The notes: generated by a model from the letters alone, not told the origin. Counted from the stretch's first letter, positions 16,002-24,191 are shown. The stretch is DNA of 62,453 bases from DATIRA01 sp964553405 (GCA_964553405.1 CAZKLS010000006.1:1-62453); one strand, 5' to 3'. Numbers and translations are program-made.

Positions 16002-16649
16002 ATGCCCGGCCCGAACCGACACCTGAGCCTCGCCGACCGGCTGATCCACGAGTTCGACCGGGGGCTTCGGACCGTCGCGGCCTCCAACGTGGCGGCCAGA
16101 CCGAGCCCGGCCGGGGACGAGCCGGAGTCGGTCCACGAGCCCGGGGCGCGTCGGCGCGCGGCCGGCCTGATGCGGGTCAACCACGCCGGCGAGATCGCCG
16201 CGCAGGCGCTGTATCACGGCCAGGCGCTGACGGCGCGCAATCCGGCCGTCCGCGGCAGGCTGCTGGACGCGGCCCGGGACGAGACCGACCACCTGGCATG
16301 GTGCGAGCAACGCGTGCGGGAACTCGACTCCCGGACCAGCCTGCTGGCACCGGTCTGGTATGCGGGCTCGTTCATGATCGGCACCGTCGCGGGACTCGCC
16401 GGCGACCGCAACAGCCTCGGCTTCGTGGCCGAGACCGAGCGGCAGGTGATCGAGCACCTCGAATCGCACCTGCACCTGCTGCCCGAGGACGACGCGCGCT
16501 CGCGCCGGATCGTCGCGCAGATGCAGCTCGACGAGGCGCGGCACGGCGAGGAGGCCCGCGAGGCAGGCGGCCGGGAACTCCCGGGACCGGTGCAGCGGCT
16601 GATGCGCCGGGTCGCAAAGCTGATGACCTGGACGGCCTACCGGGTGTGA
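16002..16649 (+). CDS. coq7: 3-demethoxyubiquinol 3-hydroxylase (Coq7/CAT5 di-iron monooxygenase)
   Basis: A 215-residue di-iron hydroxylase for the C6 hydroxylation in ubiquinone synthesis. The six-ligand pattern of the ferritin-like fold is visible: the glutamate of LMRVNHAGEIAAQALY, DETDHLAWCE, a second half with ETERQVIEHLESHL, and DEARHGEEA. Coq7 replaces UbiF in many gammaproteobacteria, so with UbiH and UbiI at 3.7-6.2 kb the window encodes a full hydroxylase set. It precedes crp, a neighbourhood also found in Pseudomonas. Confidence 0.93.
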   Translation: MPGPNRHLSLADRLIHEFDRGLRTVAASNVAARPSPAGDEPESVHEPGARRRAAGLMRVNHAGEIAAQALYHGQALTARNPAVRGRLLDAARDETDHLAWCEQRVRELDSRTSLLAPVWYAGSFMIGTVAGLAGDRNSLGFVAETERQVIEHLESHLHLLPEDDARSRRIVAQMQLDEARHGEEAREAGGRELPGPVQRLMRRVAKLMTWTAYRV

Positions 16650-16653
16650 ACGG

Positions 16654-16682
16654 TTGCGACACCGCGCGCAGTCGTATTAAAT
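16654..16682 (+). promoter_or_regulatory. Predicted promoter of crp
   Basis: TTGCGA at 16654-16659 and TTAAAT at 16677-16682 have a 17-base spacer; TATTAA at 16675-16680 is an alternative -10. The leader before ATG 16722 is about 35 bases and includes GGGAG. No clear Crp palindrome was seen, so autoregulation is not supported. Confidence 0.5.
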
Positions 16683-16721
16683 CCGGGGAACTTTTACATA
16701 AGGGTGGCAAGGGAGCCAGGC

Positions 16722-17474
16722 ATGGAGACAGCGGGCAGGCCGTTGAGCGAGATTCCGGCGATCAATCGCTTCCTGAGCTACTGCAGGATCCGAACGGTGC
16801 CGTCCAAGACCGTGCTGATCCATGCCGGTGACGTTCCGGACGTCCTGTATTTCGTGATCAAGGGCTCGGTCGAGGTCCTGATCGAGGACGAGGAAGGCAA
16901 CGAGATGGTCCTCGCCTACCTGAACAAGGGCCAGTTCTTCGGCGAGATGGGGCTGTTCAACGACCAGCCGCAGCGCAGCGCCTGGGTCCGCACCCGCACC
17001 CAGTGCGAGCTCGCCGAAATGACCTACCCGCGCTTCCGTCAGATCGCGGCCGAGAGCCCGACGCTGCTGTTCGAGCTCGCGACGCAGCTCGCGAGCCGCC
17101 TCGACCGGACGAACCGCAAGCTGGGGGACCTGGCTTTCGTCGACGTCACTGGCCGCGTGGCTCACGCGATCATGGACCTGTGCAACGAGCCCGACGCGAT
17201 GACCCATCCCGAGGGGACCCAGATCAAGGTCAGCCGGCAGGAACTGTCGCGCCTGGTCGGTTGCTCGCGCGAGATGGCGGGCCGGGTCCTGAAGGTGCTG
17301 GAGGAGCAGGGGCTGCTCACCGCGCGCGGCAAGACGATGGTCGTCTACGGAGTCCGGCCGAAGCTGAAGGGCAAGGCCGCCCAGATCTCGAGCCAGCCCT
17401 CCGCGCCTTCGCCGCTGGCGCTGCGCAGCCGCAAGGCGACCACGGCAGACGACGACGAGGACGAGGAAGACTGA
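16722..17474 (+). CDS. crp: cAMP receptor protein (Crp/Vfr/Clp family transcription factor)
   Basis: A 250-residue Crp homologue. The cyclic-nucleotide pocket is conserved: GQFFGEMGLFNDQ contains the glutamate, QRSAWVR the Arg-Ser pair, and DRTNRKLGDLAF the dimer helix with the threonine of E. coli T127 kept and S128 replaced by Asn. The helix-turn-helix is RQELSRLVGCSREMAGRV. ATG 16722 is preferred to GTG 16704 because GGAG lies 6 bases before it. Unusually, about 35 extra residues follow the core and end in DDDEDEED. Closest in style to Vfr; ligand (cAMP or c-di-GMP as in Clp) is not decided. Confidence 0.9.
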   Translation: METAGRPLSEIPAINRFLSYCRIRTVPSKTVLIHAGDVPDVLYFVIKGSVEVLIEDEEGNEMVLAYLNKGQFFGEMGLFNDQPQRSAWVRTRTQCELAEMTYPRFRQIAAESPTLLFELATQLASRLDRTNRKLGDLAFVDVTGRVAHAIMDLCNEPDAMTHPEGTQIKVSRQELSRLVGCSREMAGRVLKVLEEQGLLTARGKTMVVYGVRPKLKGKAAQISSQPSAPSPLALRSRKATTADDDEDEED

Positions 17475-17486
17475 GCGTAGCGCGGC

Positions 17487-18173
17487 TCAGCCCGGAGCCG
17501 CTGCTTCGCGTTCGGCGATCTGCGCGCGCATCGCCTCGATCGTGGCCCGGTAGTCCCGGGAACCGAAAATCGCAGACCCGGCGACGAACGTGTCCGCCCC
17601 GGCCGCGGCGATCGCGCCGATGTTCTCCACTTTCACGCCCCCGTCCACCTCGAGCCGGATCTCGCGCCCGCTCGCGTCGATGAGTTCCCTCACGCGCCTG
17701 ATCTTCGGCAGCACCGACGGGATGAAGGCCTGGCCGCCGAAGCCCGGGTTCACGGACATCAGCAGGATCATGTCCACCTTGTCGATCACGTGGTCCAGCC
17801 AGGCGAGCGGCGTCGCCGGATTGAAGACCAGACCCGCCCGGCAGCCCTGCTCCCGGATCAGTCCGAGCGTGCGGTCCACGTGCTCGCTCGCCTCGGGATG
17901 AAACGTGATCCAGCTCGCGCCCGCCTTGGCGAAATCCGGAATGATCCGATCCACGGGCTTCACCATCAGGTGCACGTCGATCGGCGCCTCTATCCCGTGC
18001 TTGCGCAGCGCCTCGCACACCAGCGGCCCGATGGTCAGGTTGGGAACGTAGTGGTTGTCCATCACGTCGAAGTGGACGATGTCGGCGCCGGCCTCCAGGA
18101 CCGCGCGGACTTCCTCGCCCAGCCTGGCGAAGTCGGCCGAAAGTATCGAAGGAGCAATCCAGGGTGTCAGCAT
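17487..18173 (-). CDS. rpe: Ribulose-phosphate 3-epimerase
   Basis: A 228-residue TIM-barrel enzyme interconverting ribulose-5-P and xylulose-5-P. The metal and catalytic motifs are present: APSILSADFARLGEEV, HFDVMDNHYVPNLTIGP, IDVHLMV, LMSVNPGFGGQAFIP and LEVDGGVKVENI. It converges on crp with a 12-base gap and follows djlA. A GGAG Shine-Dalgarno and an extended -10 at 18201-18209 support ATG 18173. Confidence 0.97.
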   Translation of the reverse strand: MLTPWIAPSILSADFARLGEEVRAVLEAGADIVHFDVMDNHYVPNLTIGPLVCEALRKHGIEAPIDVHLMVKPVDRIIPDFAKAGASWITFHPEASEHVDRTLGLIREQGCRAGLVFNPATPLAWLDHVIDKVDMILLMSVNPGFGGQAFIPSVLPKIRRVRELIDASGREIRLEVDGGVKVENIGAIAAAGADTFVAGSAIFGSRDYRATIEAMRAQIAEREAAAPG

Positions 18174-18200
18174 CGCGGGTCTCCAGCGGTCGTCGACAAA

Positions 18201-18209
18201 ACTCTAGCA
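18201..18209 (-). promoter_or_regulatory. Predicted extended -10 promoter of rpe
   Basis: Minus-strand TGC-TAGAGT (TG at 18209-18208, hexamer 18206-18201) lies in the djlA-rpe gap. It leaves a short leader with GGAG ahead of ATG 18173. It belongs to the TGC-TAG promoter class. Confidence 0.5.
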
Positions 18210-18219
18210 GGGACGGCGT

Positions 18220-19017
18220 CTATTTCATGCCACGGTGACGCTTCACGATCTCGTAGGCCTCGAGGATCTGCCGGGTGCGCTCCTGAGCGGCCGCCACCAT
18301 CGACTCGGGCAGGCCGCTCGAGACGAGCTTGTCCGGATGGTTGCGGCTCATCAGGCGGCGGTACGCGCGCCTGACCTCGGCGTCCGTGTTCTGCGGCGTC
18401 ACGCCCAGCAACTGGTAGGCATCGGACAGGCGGCTCGGCTCGCTGCGCCGCTGGGTGCCCGGACCGTGCCCCGCGCCGCGCATCCTGAGCATCGCCTCGA
18501 GCGCGGCGAACTCGATGCTGGACACCCCGAGCGCGGCGCAGATCCGCTGGAACACGGCACGCGACGCGGTATTGAGCCCGTCCGCGCGCAGCGCGGCCTC
18601 GAGCTGGATCTGGATGAACAGCCGGCGCAGGTCCTCGCGGCCCTCGGTCAGCTCGCGCAGTGCGGCGAGCGCCTGCTCGAGCGGGAAGTCGCCACGCTTG
18701 CCCTCGGTGAAATAGTCGATCGCACGGCGCACCTCGGCTTCGCCGAGCGAAAAGCGCTGCATCGCCTCGCGCGCGGCGTCGATCTCGCGCTCCGAGACCC
18801 GCCCGTCCGCCTTGGCGACGTGACCCATCACCTGGAAGGTCGCGCTGAAGAACGCCTGCTGCAGGTCTCGCGGGCTCGCGCCCACCCGCTGCCGGCCTCT
18901 GACCGAAGACTGCTGGTCGAACAGGTGACCGATCAGGAATCCGACGATCGCGCCGAACAGGCCGCGCCCGATGATGGCGCCGAGGACCGCGCCGATGATC
19001 TTTCCGTACCAGTTCAT
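18220..19017 (-). CDS. djlA: DjlA-type membrane-anchored J-domain co-chaperone
   Basis: A 265-residue co-chaperone of DnaK with the three-part DjlA plan. A glycine-rich N-terminal membrane segment (IIGAVLGAIIGRGLFGAIVG, residues about 7-26) is followed by a TerB-like helical domain (MGHVAKADGRVSEREIDAAR). A C-terminal J domain contains the essential HPD in MSRNHPDKL. ATG 19017 begins just before the membrane anchor. In E. coli DjlA affects capsule regulation; no such genes are adjacent. Confidence 0.92.
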   Translation of the reverse strand: MNWYGKIIGAVLGAIIGRGLFGAIVGFLIGHLFDQQSSVRGRQRVGASPRDLQQAFFSATFQVMGHVAKADGRVSEREIDAAREAMQRFSLGEAEVRRAIDYFTEGKRGDFPLEQALAALRELTEGREDLRRLFIQIQLEAALRADGLNTASRAVFQRICAALGVSSIEFAALEAMLRMRGAGHGPGTQRRSEPSRLSDAYQLLGVTPQNTDAEVRRAYRRLMSRNHPDKLVSSGLPESMVAAAQERTRQILEAYEIVKRHRGMK

Positions 19018-19126
19018 GGATTCCTTGACCGTCGGGGAACGCGCCTGCAACACTCGGTGACCGCCCCGAAAGCCTATGGTATCAGCCTGTTGCTGCGAGG
19101 CGGGTGGCCTCACCCGGAGCGAAGCG

Positions 19127-20029
19127 ATGTCCACCGCCAACACGATTTCCCCGCCGATGCACGAGTCCAGCCTGAGCGGCCTCGAGCGGCTGCACCAGGG
19201 CAAGGTCCGGGACCTCTACGCCGTCGATGACGAGCACATGCTGATCGTCACGACCGACCGCCTGAGCGCGTTCGACGTGGTGCTGCCCGACCCCATTCCC
19301 GGCAAGGGCCGCGTCCTCACCCGGATCTCCAATTTCTGGTTCGACCGCACCGGGCACATCATCCCCAATCACCTCGCGGCGGTGCCGCTCGAGCAGGTGG
19401 TGCCGGACCCGGGCGAACGGGCGCTGATCGCGGACCGCAGCGTGGTCGTGCGCAGGCTCGATGCACTGCCCGTCGAGGCAGTCGTGCGCGGTTACCTGAT
19501 CGGATCCGGATGGAAGGACTACCAGCGCAGCGGCGCCGTCTGCGGGATCGCGCTGCCCCCGGGACTGCGCATGGCCGAGCGGCTGCCGGAGCCGATCTTC
19601 ACCCCTGCGACCAAGGCCGAGCGCGGGATGCACGACGAGAACGTCGGCTTCGGCGAGGTCGTCGCCGCGATCGGCCCGGAACTCGCCGGCAAGGTGCGCG
19701 AGACGGCACTCGCGCTGTACCGCTACGCGGCCGCACATGCGCTCGAGCGAGGCATCATCATCGCGGACACGAAATTCGAGTTCGGCACCGATGCGCAGGG
19801 CCGCCTGGTGCTGATCGACGAGGCGCTGACGCCTGACTCCTCGCGCTTCTGGCCGGTGGACAGCTATCGGCCCGGGTCGAGTCCGCCTTCATTCGACAAG
19901 CAGTTCGTGCGCGACTACCTCGAGACGCTGGACTGGGACAAGACCCCGCCGGCACCCCACCTGCCCGAGGAAGTCATCCGCGGGACGAGCCAGCGGTACG
20001 AGGAAGCGCTGCGGCGACTCACGACCTGA
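19127..20029 (+). CDS. purC: Phosphoribosylaminoimidazole-succinocarboxamide synthase (SAICAR synthetase)
   Basis: A 300-residue PurC of the longer (about 300 aa) form, catalysing the addition of aspartate to CAIR in purine synthesis. Motifs in order: HQGKVRDLYAVDDEHMLIV, DRLSAFDVVLPDPIPGKG, RGYLIGSGWKDYQ, FTPATKAERGMHDENVGF and IDEALTPDSSRFWP. ATG 19127 has GGAG 8 bases upstream. A TATGGT at 19075-19080 is a weak candidate -10. The stop overlaps the converging BtuF-like gene by 11 bases. PurE and PurK are encoded 4 kb away. Confidence 0.96.
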   Translation: MSTANTISPPMHESSLSGLERLHQGKVRDLYAVDDEHMLIVTTDRLSAFDVVLPDPIPGKGRVLTRISNFWFDRTGHIIPNHLAAVPLEQVVPDPGERALIADRSVVVRRLDALPVEAVVRGYLIGSGWKDYQRSGAVCGIALPPGLRMAERLPEPIFTPATKAERGMHDENVGFGEVVAAIGPELAGKVRETALALYRYAAAHALERGIIIADTKFEFGTDAQGRLVLIDEALTPDSSRFWPVDSYRPGSSPPSFDKQFVRDYLETLDWDKTPPAPHLPEEVIRGTSQRYEEALRRLTT

Positions 20030-20834
20030 GCTGCGACCAGTTCGCGATCACCCGGTGGAGTTCCCGCACGCCATCGGTCAGCGCCGCAGGTCCCGGCTGC
20101 AGGATGATCGACGACTTCACCTCGTGCAGCTCGCCGTCGCGAACCGCCGGGACGTCGGCCCAGCCCGGCCGCTCGCGGACGGCGCGCGGGCTGAACTTCT
20201 TGCCGCACCAGGAGCCGAAGATGATCTCCGGCGCGCGACGCACCGTTTCGAGCGGGTCGTGGATGATGCGGTCCCTGCCCAGTGACTCGGCGGCGAGTTC
20301 CGGGAATACGTTCTCGCCGCCGGCGATTTCCACGAGCTCCGATACCCAGCGGATCGCCGAGATCTGCGGCGCGTCCCACTCCTCGAAGTAAACCCTGGGC
20401 CGGCGCGGCAGCAGCGCTGCAGCCTCGCGTATCCGCCCGAGCTCCGCCTCGAGTCGGTCGGCGAGCGCCCGGGCCCGCGACTCACAGCCGACCATTCCAC
20501 CGAGCATGCGGATCATGCCGAGGATCTGCGGCACGCTGCGCTGGTTGAAGACGTGCACGTCGAAGCCGCGCCGGACGAGCTCGGCGCCGATCTCCGCCTG
20601 CAGGTCCGAGAACGCCAGCACGAGATCCGGCTCCAGTGCCTCGATCCGGTCGAGCTTCGCGCTGGTGAAGGCCGAGACCCTCGGCTTCTCGCGCCGGGCG
20701 CGCGGCGGCCGCACCGTGAAGCCGGAAATGCCGGCGATGCGCCAGTCCTCGCCGAGCAGGTAGAGGACTTCGGTGGTTTCCTCGGTCAGGCAGACGATCC
20801 GGCAGGGATAACCGTCGGCGCGTGGCTCGCTCAT
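20019..20834 (-). CDS. BtuF-like cobalamin-binding periplasmic-fold protein without signal peptide
   Basis: A 271-residue class III substrate-binding fold (BtuF/FhuD type). The N-terminus reads RIVCLTEETTEVLYLLG, then LEPDLVLAFSDLQAE in the first lobe, with a C-terminal lobe containing WVSELVEIAGGENVFPE. Such proteins bind vitamin B12 or siderophores for an ABC importer. Here ATG 20834 is followed directly by the mature fold, with no signal peptide or lipobox, and no btuC/btuD gene is adjacent. The product may be cytoplasmic. Family is fairly secure; ligand is not. Confidence 0.75.
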   Translation of the reverse strand: MSEPRADGYPCRIVCLTEETTEVLYLLGEDWRIAGISGFTVRPPRARREKPRVSAFTSAKLDRIEALEPDLVLAFSDLQAEIGAELVRRGFDVHVFNQRSVPQILGMIRMLGGMVGCESRARALADRLEAELGRIREAAALLPRRPRVYFEEWDAPQISAIRWVSELVEIAGGENVFPELAAESLGRDRIIHDPLETVRRAPEIIFGSWCGKKFSPRAVRERPGWADVPAVRDGELHEVKSSIILQPGPAALTDGVRELHRVIANWSQLRS

Positions 20835-20841
20835 CGTCGCT

Positions 20842-20850
20842 AATCTAGCA
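20842..20850 (-). promoter_or_regulatory. Predicted extended -10 promoter of the BtuF-like gene
   Basis: Minus-strand TGC-TAGATT (TG 20850-20849, hexamer 20847-20842) ends 7 bases before ATG 20834, predicting a leaderless mRNA. Confidence 0.5.
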
Positions 20851-20907
20851 CTTGCCGGTGGTCGGTCGGCCGTGCAAGGCTCTGGCGAGGACTTCCAGGA
20901 GTGGCCG

Positions 20908-22212
20908 ATGTTCCAGGCCGTGCAGCGCCAGGCCGAGCACTTGCTGTTCGACGTCCCGGACCAGCCCGGGCTCAAGCCGCTGCGCTGGCTCGCGGTACCG
21001 CTGCGCTACATCTACGCGCTGCTCAGGGACCTGGCGCGCGGCGAGCTCGGCCTGCGTGCGATGAGCCTGGTCTACACGACGCTGTTCGCCACGGTGCCGA
21101 TCGTCGCGGTTTCGGTAGCCGTGCTGAAGGTGTTCGGCATCCATCGCGAGATCGAGACGGCACTGCTGGAATTCGTCCGGCCGCTCGGCGCGCGGGGAAC
21201 CGAGCTGATCACACAGATCATGGCGTTCGTCGACAACGTGCAGGGCGCGCTGCTCGGGACCGTCGGCTTCGCGTTCCTGCTCTACACGGTCGTGACGATG
21301 ATCCAGAAGGTGGAGGAGGCCCTCAATTTCACCTGGCACGTGCAGCGGCCGCGATCGCTCGCCCGGCGGGCGACCGAGTACCTGGTGGTGATGGTCGTCG
21401 GACCGGTGATCGCGGTCACGGCGATGGTGCTGCTCGCCTCCATCGAGGCCAGCGAGGTCGTCGACCGGCTGTCCGGTCTCGCGGGTGGATCGGAGTCCGC
21501 TGGCAACCAGGTCCGTTTCGCACCGTACCTGCTGATCATCGGCCTGTTCACGTTCGTGTACGTCTACATGCCGAACACGCGGGTCCGGCTCGGACCGGCC
21601 CTGGTCGGCGCGACGTTCGCCGGCGTGCTCTGGGCGGCCGTCGGCGCGCTGTTCGCGAGGATCGTGGTCTATTCGACCAAGACGCTGGTGATCTATGCCG
21701 GGTTCGCGGTGGTGCTGCTGTCGCTGGTATGGCTGCACCTGAGCTGGCTGATACTGCTGCTGGGCGCGCAGCTGTCCTTCTACGTGCAGCACCCCGAGTA
21801 CCTGCGGACCGGCCACTCGGAGATACCGATGACGGGCGCGCTGCGCGAAAGGCTGGCCATGTCCGTGATGTACCTGGTCGGTCGCAGCTTCCTCGAGGGC
21901 GGGCCGCGCTGGAGCATCAACGCGCTTGCCGAGCGCCTCGAGGTGCCCGGCACGGTGATCGACGAGATCGTCACCGCGCTAGAGCAGCACGGGCTCGTGC
22001 TGACCGCCGAGGACGACACGGTGGCGCCGGCCCGGGCACTGGACTCGATCCGGCTCGACCAGGTTCTGGACGCGATCCGCAACGAGACGCACGACCCGCG
22101 CAGACCCGTACCCCAGCCGGTACCCACCGCAGACGCCGCGAGCAGCGCCGCGGAGTCGGCGATGATGGACAGCATGAAGGGCCGGAGCCTTCGGGACCTG
22201 GTCGGACCCTGA
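20908..22212 (+). CDS. YihY/BrkB family inner-membrane protein
   Basis: A 434-residue protein whose first 300 residues form the six-helix YihY/virulence factor BrkB domain. Hydrophobic blocks include MSLVYTTLFATVPIVAVSV, LLGTVGFAFLLYTVV, LVVMVVGPVIAVTAMVLL and VVLLSLVWLHLSWLILLLG. The C-terminal 140 residues are soluble and contain a winged-helix-like stretch (INALAERLEVPGTVIDEIV). The family was once called ribonuclease BN, which is now considered wrong; its function is unknown. ATG 20908 is chosen because AGGAG lies a few bases upstream. Confidence 0.85.
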   Translation: MFQAVQRQAEHLLFDVPDQPGLKPLRWLAVPLRYIYALLRDLARGELGLRAMSLVYTTLFATVPIVAVSVAVLKVFGIHREIETALLEFVRPLGARGTELITQIMAFVDNVQGALLGTVGFAFLLYTVVTMIQKVEEALNFTWHVQRPRSLARRATEYLVVMVVGPVIAVTAMVLLASIEASEVVDRLSGLAGGSESAGNQVRFAPYLLIIGLFTFVYVYMPNTRVRLGPALVGATFAGVLWAAVGALFARIVVYSTKTLVIYAGFAVVLLSLVWLHLSWLILLLGAQLSFYVQHPEYLRTGHSEIPMTGALRERLAMSVMYLVGRSFLEGGPRWSINALAERLEVPGTVIDEIVTALEQHGLVLTAEDDTVAPARALDSIRLDQVLDAIRNETHDPRRPVPQPVPTADAASSAAESAMMDSMKGRSLRDLVGP

Positions 22213-22235
22213 CGTTGCCGCTGCGCCGGACCGGT

Positions 22236-23585
22236 TCAATCCCCGGCGACAGTCATCTCCGAGATCAGGATCGAGCCGGTACGGATGCCGCCACGGACGT
22301 CGACGTCACTGCCGACCTCGACGATCTGCCGGTACATGTCCTTCAGGTTGCCCGCGATCGTGACCTCGTGCACCGGGTGCACTACGCGCCCGTTCTCCAC
22401 CCAGAACCCCGCGGCCCCGCGTGAATAGTCGCCGGTGACGCCGTTGACGCCCTGGCCCATCAGTTCGGTGACCAGCAACCCGCGCCCCATCAGTGCGAGC
22501 ATCTGCTCGAAGTCCTTGCCGCGGCCGTGGACGATCAGGTTGTGCGTGCCGCCTGCGTTGCCGGTCGTGCGCAGCCCCAGCTTGCGGGCCGAATAGGCGC
22601 TCAGCACGTACCCGAGCAGCACGCCCCCTTCGACGATCTCCCTGTCGCAGGTCCGCACGCCCTCGTGATCGAACGGCGCGCTTGCCAGCGCCCGGGGCAG
22701 GTGCGGCCGCTCGGAGATCGCGAACCAGTCGGGAAAGACCCTCTCGCCCGCCGCGTCGAGCAGGAACGAGGCCCGGCGGTACTGGCTGCCGCCGCGGATC
22801 GCGCCGACGAAGTGCCCGATCAGACCGCGCGCCACCTCGGGGCTGAACAGCACCGGCAGACGGGCCGTCGCGAGCTTGCGGGCCCCGAGGCGCCGCAGTG
22901 TCCGCTCTCCGCTTCGGCGGCCGACCTGCTCGACGTCCTCGAGCTCGCGCCAGTCGCGGGCCGTCGAGTACCAGTAGTCGCGCTCCATCGAGCCGTTCTC
23001 GCTGCCGAGCACGGCGCAACTCACGCTGTGCACCGTACCGGGATAGGCCCCGCGAAAGCCGTGCGAATTGCCGTAAGCCCGCAGACCCCGGTGTGTGCCG
23101 ACCGACGCGCCCTCCGAATTGGTGATGCGCGCATCCACGCCCATCGCGGCGGCCTCGCAGGCCACGGCCATTTCGCAGGCCCGCTCGGGACTCAGGTCCC
23201 AGGGATGCGAGAGCTGCAGATCCGGCACCTCGCCGGCGAGGTCCTCGGGATCGGCGAGGCCGGCACAGGCGTCCTCGGCCGTGAAGCGCGCGATGCTGCA
23301 GGCCTTGGCCACGGTCTCCCGAAGCGCATCGGCGCCGAGGTCCGACGTGCTGGCGCTGCCCTTGTGCGTGCCGAAGTAGACCGTGACGGCCATGCCCCGG
23401 TCGCGGTGGTACTCGATCGTCTCGACCTCGCCGAGCCGCGCCGAAACGCTGAGGCCCACGTCCATGCTGACGGCCGCCTCGGCCTGGGCCGCTCCGAGCG
23501 CATCGGCCTCCTCGAGTGCGATGTCCACCAGCGCCAGCAGGTCTGGCCATTCCGCGACCGGCACCGCCGGCTTGTCCTTGCTCAT
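22236..23585 (-). CDS. pmbA: TldE/PmbA family metalloprotease-complex subunit
   Basis: A 449-residue TldE homologue. TldD and TldE form a heterodimer that degrades unfolded peptides and matures microcin B17 in E. coli. Family features are YHRDRGMAVTVYFGTHKGSA near residue 60 and the C-terminal GVTGDYSRGAAGFWVENG. The HExxxH zinc motif of TldD is absent, as expected for TldE. It diverges from darP as in E. coli (pmbA/yjgA). ATG 23585 is used; a GTG 12 bases upstream is also possible. The tldD partner lies at 27.4 kb. Confidence 0.93.
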   Translation of the reverse strand: MSKDKPAVPVAEWPDLLALVDIALEEADALGAAQAEAAVSMDVGLSVSARLGEVETIEYHRDRGMAVTVYFGTHKGSASTSDLGADALRETVAKACSIARFTAEDACAGLADPEDLAGEVPDLQLSHPWDLSPERACEMAVACEAAAMGVDARITNSEGASVGTHRGLRAYGNSHGFRGAYPGTVHSVSCAVLGSENGSMERDYWYSTARDWRELEDVEQVGRRSGERTLRRLGARKLATARLPVLFSPEVARGLIGHFVGAIRGGSQYRRASFLLDAAGERVFPDWFAISERPHLPRALASAPFDHEGVRTCDREIVEGGVLLGYVLSAYSARKLGLRTTGNAGGTHNLIVHGRGKDFEQMLALMGRGLLVTELMGQGVNGVTGDYSRGAAGFWVENGRVVHPVHEVTIAGNLKDMYRQIVEVGSDVDVRGGIRTGSILISEMTVAGD

Positions 23586-23612
23586 CGTCTCGTCCACGTC
23601 TCGGGAGCGGCG

Positions 23613-23621
23613 ATTCTAGCA
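23613..23621 (-). promoter_or_regulatory. Predicted extended -10 promoter of pmbA
   Basis: Minus-strand TGC-TAGAAT (TG 23621-23620, hexamer 23618-23613), the closest match to an ideal extended -10 in the window. It gives a short leader of about 20 bases before ATG 23585. Confidence 0.6.
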
Positions 23622-23645
23622 GCGGATCGGCCGTCCGCCCGCGCG

Positions 23646-23654
23646 TGCTAGCAT
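23646..23654 (+). promoter_or_regulatory. Predicted extended -10 promoter of darP
   Basis: TGC-TAGCAT (TG 23646-23647, hexamer 23649-23654) ends 6 bases before the darP ATG at 23661, predicting a leaderless mRNA. It diverges from the pmbA promoter 25 bases away, so the two polymerase footprints would overlap. Confidence 0.5.
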
Positions 23655-23660
23655 CGGCGG

Positions 23661-24173
23661 ATGAAACGCGCCGCCGAGGGCGGGATCGAGCCGCCGAGCA
23701 AGAGCGAGCTGAAGCGCCGCAGCCAGCAGATCGAGCGGCTCGGCGAGCAGCTGGTCGACCTGCCCGCAGCGCAACTCGACGACGCGCCGCTGCCGGAGAA
23801 GCTCCGCGACGCCGTCGAGGCGGCTCGCCGCATCACGAGCCACGGTGCGCGCCTGCGCCAGCGCCAGTACGTCGGCAAGCTGATGCGGGGCGTCGACGTC
23901 GAGCCGATCCAGCAGTACCTGGCCCAGCTCGCCGTGGCAGACCAGCGTCGGATCCGTCGCGAGCACGACCTCGAGGACTGGCGGGCCCGCCTGATCGCCG
24001 ACCAGGAATCGGCCTGGACGGAGCTCGCAGCGCGCGTCGAAGTGGCCGAGCTCGAGCAACTGCGCGCGCTCGCACGGCAGGCCCGCGCGGAACAGAGCGC
24101 GACTCGCGCCGGCGCGGCCTCGCGCCAGCTGTTTCGCCGCCTGCGGGAGACGCTCCAGGACGGGCAGTCCTAG
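23661..24173 (+). CDS. darP: Dual-action ribosomal maturation protein DarP (YjgA, DUF615)
   Basis: A 170-residue, highly charged, helical protein. The DUF615 features are PPSKSELKRRSQQIERLGEQ near the N-terminus, ITSHGARLRQRQYVGKLMR in the middle and DQRRIRREHDLEDWRARLI. DarP (YjgA) promotes a late step of 50S subunit maturation near the peptidyl-transferase centre. It is divergent from pmbA, the usual gammaproteobacterial arrangement. The product is typical in length. Confidence 0.92.
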   Translation: MKRAAEGGIEPPSKSELKRRSQQIERLGEQLVDLPAAQLDDAPLPEKLRDAVEAARRITSHGARLRQRQYVGKLMRGVDVEPIQQYLAQLAVADQRRIRREHDLEDWRARLIADQESAWTELAARVEVAELEQLRALARQARAEQSATRAGAASRQLFRRLRETLQDGQS

Positions 24174-24191
24174 CGGCGGCGCGCGCCCGTG

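Noticed and set aside
18174..18219. Riboswitch in front of rpe
   Set aside because: The gap is too short and shows only an extended -10 and a Shine-Dalgarno.
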